Shown here piece after piece: positions 34,894-43,086 of a stretch of DNA of 64,000 nt. The first letter of the stretch is position 1. The number at the start of each line of letters is the position of its first letter. Source of the stretch: Siphonodentalium dalli (Eukaryota > Mollusca > Scaphopoda > Gadilida > Siphonodentaliidae); contig CP136069.1 of the NCBI GenBank assembly GCA_032622095.1, positions 53,614,760 through 53,678,759 on the forward strand, given 5' to 3'. Under the pieces are notes generated by a model. The model was not told where the DNA came from, did no database searches, and saw only the letters and a program-made list of their open reading frames with translations. Made by a program: the position numbers and the translations under genes.

Positions 34894-34944
34894 CAACCTA
34901 AAACAAAGAACACAGAAAGCAGTGAATTATCGCACGTGTTCCAA

Positions 34945-35369
34945 TTTGCTCCAGTAGAGGACGTTGTCTGTTTTTTCAATAGCTATAGTGTACTTGTTTA
35001 ATGACTTCGTCAGATATTTGACAGATTGGAGAGTAACAGAGGCAGCTCTGCCACTCTCTGGTTGTTAGTCACACTTAGCTCTCGGTAAAACGAGAATTGT
35101 GAGCGAACTGCTCGTCTGTATCGACAAAATTAGTCTGAGAACAAAGAGAAATCATATCTCATGGACGGGTGTCGTCTTTTACTCGCTATAACTTTGGACA
35201 AATTGCTTCTAGTTAGAACTGGATTGTTAGTTTTTTTTATATAACTCTTTGCGAGTTCCTATGTGGAGTACGAAACGTCAAGTGCAAGGTTTTAAATTTG
35301 TCGGGTGGGTTGGGGGTGTCGAATTTCGAGTTTCGAACTGCCCTCCCCTCGAAACAGACCAGATTCCCA
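34945..35369 (+). repeat. ~390-bp repeat family, unit 1
   Basis: Begins around 'gacgttgtctgttttttcaa' and runs through 'gtgtacttgtttaatgactt', 'ctctctggttgttag', 'ggtaaaacgagaattgtgag', 'tctgtatcgacaaa' and a G-rich 'cgggtgggttgggg' end. Other copies: 35370-35710, 42773-43085 and 49024-49470 (minus). It is non-coding and of unknown class. Confidence 0.7.
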
Positions 35370-35710
35370 AATAGCTATAGTGTACTTGTTTAATGACTTC
35401 GTCAGATATTTAACAGATTGGGGAGCACCAGAAGCAATTCTGCCTTCTCTGGTTGTTAGCCTCAGTAAAACGAGAATTATGAGCGAAAATCTTGTCTGTA
35501 TCGACAAAGTTAGTCTGAGAGCAAAGAGAAATCACATCTCATGGATGGCCCAGGATGGGTGTAGTATTTTACTTACTATAACCTTCTATCAATTGCTCCT
35601 AGTTAGAACGGGGTAGTAAGTTTTTTTGTAACTCTTTGAATAATTATTAAGACAAGCGAGTTCTTATGTGGTGTAAGACAAGTCAACGGGAAGCTTTGAA
35701 ATTTTCACTG
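35370..35710 (+). repeat. ~390-bp repeat family, unit 2 (tandem)
   Basis: Directly follows unit 1 and restarts at 'aatagctatagtgtacttgt'. It is collinear with unit 1 with scattered changes. Confidence 0.7.
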
Positions 35711-36099
35711 AGAGAGATGTTTTATTGCCCCCTTGAAGGAGAGATATGTGTACAGGTATATACATGTTTACAGTGACATTCAAACTAAATAAATTTCACT
35801 TATATGAGGTTGGTTGACCTTTTGCATTGGTCAGATGGAGCAAAGGACACACACAAATATGAGACAATGAATAAATAAGCGTTTCTCATCACACATGAGT
35901 TCCAGAGTAGGATGACTTCCACATCCATATGCATAAGTGAGGAATCCTACCGGCGAGAGTAAATCCAGGAATGAAAATGTAGGAATTCCGAATATGTTTA
36001 TGATTTTATACCAGAATTCATTTCTGAGTTCCTGTATGTGTATGAACTTCCGGTGTAAACAAAGGTCTTAATATTTTGTGCTCCGCAAATTACCGCTTT
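35711..36099. other. Unassigned DNA before the LINE
   Basis: Nothing recognised. The exact 5' boundary of the LINE cannot be seen from one copy. Confidence 0.3.
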
Positions 36100-36459
36100 A
36101 CTTGTTAAAATTAGAAGTTAGACGGTGATATGATGAGCAGTGCCGTATTGTGGTGTTTCTCGCGGTTCGTTTCATGATGGAATTTGGAGTGATCGGCGTT
36201 GGATTCTCACAAGGTTGTAGAAAACTTTTGTTCTTTCCGAGTAATTGATATCGTAAATTGACTTGAAAACGTCGCCATGTTTTCCAACCCTTCTCCTACC
36301 TACCCGTGAATTGTACTCACTATGTACGTCTACAGTGGAGGACTTCTCGCCAGACGAAAATTTCACGCTTGAGTGCCACGAGTACTACGGCTTATCGCGA
36401 TGCACCAGGGGAATCACCTACAGAGTATTGCTGTCTCGCGCTGTTGATCGACTCAATAA

Positions 36460-38028
36460 ATGACAATGGGAGATAACCGTACTGTGAGTGTTAATGACCA
36501 GCGGTCACTGGACGAATGCCTCTCTACATGGTATGACAGCATTGAGTCCCAACAATACACACGTAAACCCGAGGACAACAACAAAACAATAAACAATTTG
36601 CGTTCAGTTATAACATTCATCAATTCGACTACGCAAGATGAATTTACCGGAACCATCATAAACTTTGTCGGTAACCAGGATAAACTTTTAGAAACATTGC
36701 GCGAAAGTGTATTTATTCTTGTGAAATCTGATGATGTCTTTCCGTATGATTCGGCTGCGTTAATGAAACAACGGGTTATTCGAAGTTTAACAGGGGACCA
36801 TGCAATTGATAAAAACAGTAGAAATATGAGAATGGCTGTTGACATCTACAGACTAATGAAGTTCATGGTTGACAAAGATACAGACTCTCTTGGAGACATT
36901 ATCAGTAAAAGTGGAAAACACAAAAGTGTCAGTCGACCCTCGGTATCGAGTATGATGATCAACGATGATGAGGATTCCACTGTAAATATAAATAACTCAA
37001 TCATTAAAATACTGCGAGACATTTCACAAATAAAAACTGATAACGAATCATTCCACAAAGACTTTAACGAACGTGTCCCCAATATCGACATATCAGTGAA
37101 ACATTTAGAAGCTCGATTGGAGAAAATAGAAGAAAAACTCGGCATTGTTAAAGACATTGAACAGTTGAAAACGAACGTTTCTCGTATGGACAAGAAAATA
37201 CAAAGTATGGACGAAAAATTAGAACAAGAAATGATGACAGTAGAACGTATTCAAGATGACAAGTATTCAGGTGCAAAACAACTGAAAAGTGAACTGGCTG
37301 ACGTTAAACGTGATATGTGTGATATAGTGCAAGGTTTAGACGAATTTGACAAGAAACAGAAAAGTTTTGAGGGACAATTGGCAACATTCAGGGACATTGT
37401 GAACAAAAAACACATCCAACCAACGCATTCATGTGATAAACAGGTAAATGAAACGATAAAGCACAATGTAAATGTAATGAAGGATGAGTTCCGCAATTTC
37501 ACAACAAAAGTGACAAATAACCTTCAACAATTCGTCGAGTGCGTGAGTATATCCATGGCAGATGTATCAAAGACGCAACGAGACATAGCAGAAACATTAA
37601 ATGAGTTGATGAAATACGACACAGAAGATTCATATCCGGACGAAAAAGATAATCATTCTGAGAAAAGTTATCATTCCAGTGCTCAAAATGAAGAGAGATA
37701 TCAGCGAGATGTCCCGTTAAATGAAAACAGTCAAACACATCAGCAACGTACCCATTACACAGATGAATCACAGGATGACTACTTCTTCTACAAGCATGAC
37801 CATCCAATTAAAACTTCACAAGTGTATCTCGGAGGATTCGCCGATTCTGTGACCATTCACGATATAAAGAAACACCTCATGTATAAAGAAGCCAGATTCA
37901 CTGTTATTCGCATGCTAAGAGGTAACTGTGCTCGAATCAATGTATGTGATTGTGATATAGACCATGTTCTCGCCCCACGATTCTGGCCTCGTGGCGCAAT
38001 CTGCAGGATGTGGGTACACAAAGATTAA
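36460..38028 (+). CDS. LINE ORF1 protein (coiled coil plus RRM-like C-terminus)
   Basis: 522 residues, starting at ATG 36460 (a second ATG follows two codons on). ORF1 proteins of LINEs bind their own RNA and form the ribonucleoprotein used for retrotransposition. Residues ~1-160 are a mixed helical region without a known motif. Residues ~180-310 are rich in Lys/Glu with heptad hydrophobics, consistent with a trimerising coiled coil. Residues ~330-450 are hydrophilic, with a Ser/Glu/Asp-rich linker. Residues ~453-520 look RRM-like: VYLGGF, then ARINV and a FWPRGAICRMWV ending, recalling the C-terminal domain of many CR1/I-type ORF1 proteins. No zinc knuckles are seen. The stop at 38026-38028 lies 47 nt before the first ATG of ORF2, so translation may re-initiate. 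Confidence 0.8.
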   Translation: MTMGDNRTVSVNDQRSLDECLSTWYDSIESQQYTRKPEDNNKTINNLRSVITFINSTTQDEFTGTIINFVGNQDKLLETLRESVFILVKSDDVFPYDSAALMKQRVIRSLTGDHAIDKNSRNMRMAVDIYRLMKFMVDKDTDSLGDIISKSGKHKSVSRPSVSSMMINDDEDSTVNINNSIIKILRDISQIKTDNESFHKDFNERVPNIDISVKHLEARLEKIEEKLGIVKDIEQLKTNVSRMDKKIQSMDEKLEQEMMTVERIQDDKYSGAKQLKSELADVKRDMCDIVQGLDEFDKKQKSFEGQLATFRDIVNKKHIQPTHSCDKQVNETIKHNVNVMKDEFRNFTTKVTNNLQQFVECVSISMADVSKTQRDIAETLNELMKYDTEDSYPDEKDNHSEKSYHSSAQNEERYQRDVPLNENSQTHQQRTHYTDESQDDYFFYKHDHPIKTSQVYLGGFADSVTIHDIKKHLMYKEARFTVIRMLRGNCARINVCDCDIDHVLAPRFWPRGAICRMWVHKD

Positions 38029-38075
38029 TCAATTCGGTTATTTATCTGTGTATATACCGTGTTAACTGGCGAAGT

Positions 38076-41000
38076 ATGTCTAAAATTATTGCACTATTAG
38101 CTTTGGCCTTATGTGTGTACATAACATGTTTTAGCAATCATAACGCGTGTTGGTCACAAATTAAAATTAACTGTAACGGAACAATGGGAACAGCTAATCT
38201 TAACATGATTACCTGGAATGCAACAGGTGTAATGTCCTCTGGGTATTACTTGAGTCAATTGCTCAAAAGTGGTGTGCATGACATAATAGGCCTGAGTGAG
38301 CACTGGCTCTATCAATGTGATACAAATTTTCTCGGTTCGCTGGACAAGTCTTATGAATATTTTGCAGTGTGCGATTCCCGTCAACGGATTCCAAATAAAA
38401 GAGGGAGACCCAGTGGTGGTGTCGCGCTGTTATGGCACACGCGAATTACTGAACGTATAAGTCCGCTTACAATAGAAGATGACAGAATAATAGGAGTACA
38501 GTTCAAAATAACAGACAACTGTTTTCTATATATATTACAGGTATACCTGCCTTCTACAAATTACTCGGTCGAATATTACGATGAATACACGAAAACACTT
38601 GGCGATATTTGTGATATGTACAAACCGCATGGTAATGTGATAGTAATGGGAGATTTCAATGGCCAATTCGAGAAATTCGATGAACGAAACATGGCATTCA
38701 AAAGACTTGTCAAGCGAATCGAAATGGTGTCTGTGAATTATACATTCTGTCAAGATTGTCCGCGCTCCACGTGCGTCCCTTTTGGTGATGGTGTATACGA
38801 TGGAACGACTGTTGATCATATATTGATCCCATCAACCCTTGTTCCTTTCATAAGAGAGGTACATGTTTTAGACGATGATGCCATCAATGTATCCAATCAC
38901 AGACCAGTTACTTTGAGCTTGAGCGTTGAACTGCGATATCGACACATAACAGAAAGCGCCGAAGAACGCTGTGTTATAGATTGGAAAAAAGCCAAATCTC
39001 AGCCGGAAATCCTTGAAAATTATAAACGAACTCTTGATTTAGAATTAAACTCATTTGACACATTAGATAAACAGGAAACCGATACATGTATACTATACGA
39101 TTCAATTGTAAGTGCAATATCAAAAGCTTCCGAAACAACCTTACCGAATAGGAAATTCAATAAACGGTTGAAACCTTTCTGGAATGAAAACTTAAAAAAT
39201 ATGCACAAAAATATGCGGACTCTCCGGAAAATTTGGGTGAATAAAGGCAGACCTCGCGCAGATACTCATTCGGAAAGTTACACGAACTATAAACTTGCAA
39301 AATGTGATTTCCGGAGAGAATATAGAACAGTTTCTGTTCAATACTTGGCCGAACAAAACAATGAAATCGATGAGCGTGCACAAATTGATCAGAACTATTT
39401 ATTTCGCGTATTACATACGAAGCGTCAGAAAAATCATATAGATAAGAACGCATTTTTCTTTTATGAGGGACAAACTCTTCGTCATGATCACGAAATTGCG
39501 GATGGGTGTGCATCTTACTTTGAGAAGTTATATTCGCCGTTGTACATACCGGAGTTTGATAACCAACACTTCAACTACGTGAACGAATTCGTTACGCGAT
39601 TGGCCGATAGTGATAACAATGACGATAAGAACAATGACATACTCTTTAGGGTCACTCCACGTGAAATACTTTCGGTGTATCGCAACCTCAGCTTTGGCAA
39701 AGCAACTGGTTGGGATGGCATATCGAATGAGCATTTAATATACGGAAGCCAGAAGTTAACTCAGACGGTATCGAATCTCATGACAGCAATGATTCAAACA
39801 CAAATAGTCCCACCACATATGAAACGTGGTGTAATCATAACGCTACACAAAGGCGGTTCAAAAGCCAGAACTGACTTTGATAGCTACAGAGCTATAACTC
39901 TGATGCCCACTCTATACAAGCTACTCGAAAAAATTTTACAAGCTCGAATTGAAATATACGCTCCAAAATTACTTAATGTACACCCGCTTCAACACGGCTT
40001 TCAGAAGGGAATAAGCGCCACGATGACGTCTTATGTAATGAAAGAATGCATTGCATATGTATCTGAAAGTAAACAAAAGCTGTATAGTTTATTTTTAGAC
40101 GTCTGGAAAGCTTTCGACACCGTCTGGATTAACGGATTGCTATACAAATTGCACGCATGTGGTTTCAAAGGAAATTTATTTTGTTTGATACGTGAACTTC
40201 TTATCAACGTAACGTGTTCTGTTCGTCATAATAACGTTTTTTCCAGGTGGTTTGACGTGCGACAGGGAGCCAGACAAGGGGGTATCCTCTCCCCTTTGTA
40301 CTATATGATCTACGTGGACGAGTTAATACATATTCTTGCAAACTCAGATTTTGGCTTAAACATGCTCGGTGTAAATTGTACGTCCCCAACTCATGCAGAC
40401 GATATGGTTCTGCTGTCTCTCAACAAATCTGGGCTATCAGCGCTTTGCGATATTTGCTACGACTACAGCAAGAAGTGGCGGTATAAATATAACCCAACAA
40501 AATGCGCTGTAGTAGTCTTCAATGAAACTAAAGCAGAATGTTTGCGTCAAAATCGAATTTGGAAAATAGGTACCTCAGATATCACAGAAAGTACGAGCAT
40601 CACTCATTTGGGTATTTCTATTGATAAATATGACTTTAATGGTATATTCACTGATCATATATGCGATAAGACTCGTAGCACGTTCATGATGCTAAACAAC
40701 GCCGGCCTTTATCCGGGTGGTATGACACCAAAAAGTTGCTCATTAATTTATTCGTCAGTAGTTATACCTAAAGGTCTCTATGGTTCAGAACTACTATGGA
40801 ATCTAAACCAAAATCACATTGAACGACTTGAGAGAACACATAGATTCTGCTTAAAGTATTACCAGGGCCTTCATCGTCGTACAAAAACGGTTATAGCCCA
40901 AGGATTGGTCGGAACCTCGTCAATGCTATCACTTATTGAAAAACGTAAATTGTCACTTTTCGGTTCATTGTGCAACTTAAAATCTTCTAAAACTGTGAAA

Positions 41001-41672
41001 CAAGTATTTCTCACGCGCTTATATCAGTACATAGTTGGCACTACATGTTCATCATCAAGTTACATGTCTGACATCATTGACACTCTTAACAAATATGACA
41101 TGACCGAAGCTCTCGAAAACTACATCGAAAATTCAATATTCCCTAAGAAATCCACATGGAAATGTGCCATAAACGAATCATGGTCAAAAGTTAATAGAGA
41201 ACATTGGGACATGAGCGTAAATGAGGATACTCGACTTGCCAGGTTCTCTGCCGTCCATCCAACGTTATGCATGTCCCGGCTATGGGAAAATTGTCGCATA
41301 TACCCAGCCCATAAAAAATCATATCTACTTATTGCACGCCTTGTTTGCATACTGGAAACAAATGAGGAAACCTGCGTACTATGTGACAACAAACATAAAG
41401 ATCTTGTAAAACATGCATTAATCGAATGTTCTTCCATTTGCGACGATCGAAATACCTTTGAATTCGAGCTACTAAACTTGTTTCATGTAGACATTTATAT
41501 GCAATATGACAAACTGGATGTAGAATCCAAAACGCGCGTTCTACTAACATGTCTACATGAAAACATATACTGTGCTCCCGAAGAAGAAAATAAACTAATA
41601 GATTTTTTCGTGAACAAAGCTGCATTCCTCTGGAGAGTATATGTTGATCGACTGACGCCAAGTCCTATCTAG
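38076..41672 (+). CDS. LINE ORF2: endonuclease-reverse transcriptase
   Basis: 1198 residues from the first ATG in frame. The frame is open from 38010 but that codon is GTG. The enzyme nicks target DNA and reverse-transcribes the element RNA at the nick. The endonuclease spans about 38190-38920: TWN, GLSEHW (~38289), GDFNG (~38649), TVDHILIPS (~38811) and NHRP (38894). The reverse transcriptase spans about 39690-40560: LDVWKAFDTVW (motif A, ~40098), RQGGILSPL (motif B, ~40270) and HADD (40392-40403) in place of the common YADD/FADD. A C-terminal CVLC-x17-C with an internal His (41372-41429) is the usual CCHC finger. Residues 1-22 are strikingly hydrophobic, like a signal sequence, which is unexpected. 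There are no internal stops or frameshifts, so it may be active or very recent. Confidence 0.85.
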   Translation: MSKIIALLALALCVYITCFSNHNACWSQIKINCNGTMGTANLNMITWNATGVMSSGYYLSQLLKSGVHDIIGLSEHWLYQCDTNFLGSLDKSYEYFAVCDSRQRIPNKRGRPSGGVALLWHTRITERISPLTIEDDRIIGVQFKITDNCFLYILQVYLPSTNYSVEYYDEYTKTLGDICDMYKPHGNVIVMGDFNGQFEKFDERNMAFKRLVKRIEMVSVNYTFCQDCPRSTCVPFGDGVYDGTTVDHILIPSTLVPFIREVHVLDDDAINVSNHRPVTLSLSVELRYRHITESAEERCVIDWKKAKSQPEILENYKRTLDLELNSFDTLDKQETDTCILYDSIVSAISKASETTLPNRKFNKRLKPFWNENLKNMHKNMRTLRKIWVNKGRPRADTHSESYTNYKLAKCDFRREYRTVSVQYLAEQNNEIDERAQIDQNYLFRVLHTKRQKNHIDKNAFFFYEGQTLRHDHEIADGCASYFEKLYSPLYIPEFDNQHFNYVNEFVTRLADSDNNDDKNNDILFRVTPREILSVYRNLSFGKATGWDGISNEHLIYGSQKLTQTVSNLMTAMIQTQIVPPHMKRGVIITLHKGGSKARTDFDSYRAITLMPTLYKLLEKILQARIEIYAPKLLNVHPLQHGFQKGISATMTSYVMKECIAYVSESKQKLYSLFLDVWKAFDTVWINGLLYKLHACGFKGNLFCLIRELLINVTCSVRHNNVFSRWFDVRQGARQGGILSPLYYMIYVDELIHILANSDFGLNMLGVNCTSPTHADDMVLLSLNKSGLSALCDICYDYSKKWRYKYNPTKCAVVVFNETKAECLRQNRIWKIGTSDITESTSITHLGISIDKYDFNGIFTDHICDKTRSTFMMLNNAGLYPGGMTPKSCSLIYSSVVIPKGLYGSELLWNLNQNHIERLERTHRFCLKYYQGLHRRTKTVIAQGLVGTSSMLSLIEKRKLSLFGSLCNLKSSKTVKQVFLTRLYQYIVGTTCSSSSYMSDIIDTLNKYDMTEALENYIENSIFPKKSTWKCAINESWSKVNREHWDMSVNEDTRLARFSAVHPTLCMSRLWENCRIYPAHKKSYLLIARLVCILETNEETCVLCDNKHKDLVKHALIECSSICDDRNTFEFELLNLFHVDIYMQYDKLDVESKTRVLLTCLHENIYCAPEEENKLIDFFVNKAAFLWRVYVDRLTPSPI

Positions 41673-42235
41673 ATCTCCCAAACCTTCATATAAACTCGAT
41701 CATAACATGCAGTTATAAGCGTGTTCGTAATTGTTCATATCACATGTATCTGTGTATTGTTTTACCAGTAAGTACATTTGTATGTATGTATGTTTGTCGT
41801 TTGTTTGGTTGTTTGTCTCGTATGCCTGCTTGTCTGACTGTCGTCTGTATGTCTGTAAGTAATGCTGGGGAAATGGTCGGCTCCGAGTCGGTAAGACTGC
41901 ACAAAGGCATTGGCGTTTGTGGGTCTTCCAGAGAGAGAGATCCCTGATTTGGGTCCAACTCCGGCTTGGTCGTCTCGGAGTTTGCTATTTCTCTGTATGT
42001 AGGTACGATATGGCTGTAGAATGGAATGTCTATTTTATGTAGTGCATGAGTGTGTGTATATGTGTAGTTGGTTCGTCATACATATTGAGACATGTGTTGT
42101 AGATATGTTTGTAATCCTTAATTTTTAATACACTGTGTTATGTAACAAATTTGTGTTTGTTCTCATAATGTAACATTTATATATGAATCTCCATATATGG
42201 AGGATAATAAAGATATATATAAAGATATATATAGA

Positions 42236-42772
42236 GGAGGTGGCCCTGAACATTGAACAGAAACACTCTTAGAGCATCGCGATGAGTGTTTGGAATATTT
42301 ATTAGTGTTCCCAAGAATAAAAGTTTTTTCCGGTCTACTTCGACATGCAGTGGTGTTAAACCAAGTAATGACAGTGAAAGTTCTGTACTTGTTCTAGTAG
42401 GCAGACATTGAATATGTTTTATACACATACGATAGACTCTCTCAAGTTGCAGAACTTGTGTATTTGTCAGGCCATACCACATTTCACATCCATATAATGC
42501 CTTGGGGATTACTACACATTTCAAAATTTCAAGAGCAGACGAGGGAGTCAGGAATTTGGTGATTGGCGATCGGCATGCACCGAAGAATGTCCTTCTTAGC
42601 ATTTCACATGCTCTGTCAATATTTCGAGATCTATATCAGACCGATTATTTTGAGGGATACCAAGGTGAATAACGTCTTTGACTTCATTCAGAGTGTTCAG
42701 TCCGAGAAACCATTTATGTTCCCTCGCTGGAGCGTTTGAGCGTTTACGAGTGTCAAAGACGATAATTTCGCT
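42236..42772 (-). pseudogene. Antisense relic of a related LINE ORF2
   Basis: The minus strand encodes a fragment of a reverse transcriptase C-terminal half. FDTRKRSNAP...DVIHLGI aligns by eye to the intact LINE's FNETKAECLR...SITHLGI, and VVIPKALYGCEMWYGL to VVIPKGLYGSELLWNL, then LERVYRMCIKHIQCLPTRT. At least one frameshift separates the two halves near 42630. Its right end (plus coordinate 42772) abuts a copy of the ~390-bp repeat and its left end abuts the 3' tail of the intact LINE. Confidence 0.75.
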
Positions 42773-43085
42773 TATTTGACAAATCGGAGAGCAACAGAAG
42801 CAATTCTGCCACTATCTGGTTGTTAGCCACACTTAGCTCTAGGTAAAACGAGAATTGTGAGAGAATATCTTGTCTGTATCGACAAAGTTATTCTGAGAAC
42901 AAAGAGAAATCAAATCTCATGAACGGGTGTCTTTTACTCGCTATAACCTTTGATCGATTGTCCTAGTTAGAACGGGGTTTATATATATATATCTAAAACT
43001 CTTTAAACAATAATTTGACAGTCGAGTTCCTATGTGGAGTAAGAAAAGTCAACGGAAGGTTTGAAATTTTTCGGGTGGGTTGGGG
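42773..43085 (+). repeat. ~390-bp repeat family, truncated unit 3
   Basis: Starts within the family at 'atttgacaaatcggagagca' and runs to 'cgggtgggttgggg'. It has lost the first ~75 bp where it meets the LINE relic. Confidence 0.7.
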
Positions 43086-43086
43086 C

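Larger units (their letters stand above)
36100..42235 (+). mobile_element. Full-length non-LTR retrotransposon (LINE)
   Basis: About 6.1 kb with a 5' UTR, ORF1 (36460-38028), ORF2 (38076-41672) and a ~560-bp 3' UTR. The 3' end has a palindrome CTCCATATATGGAG (42188-42201) and an AATAAAGATATATAT repeat tail. Both reading frames are intact. ORF2 combines an apurinic-type endonuclease, a reverse transcriptase and a terminal CCHC motif with no RNase H seen, as in jockey/CR1-like LINEs. The clade is not certain. The 5' boundary is approximate and no target duplication was resolved. The element is flanked downstream by an opposite-strand relic of a related LINE. Confidence 0.85.

Noticed and set aside
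38010-38075. ORF2 start overlapping the end of ORF1
   Set aside because: The codon at 38010 is GTG. Without an ATG this upstream part is more likely not translated, though frameshift fusion cannot be excluded.
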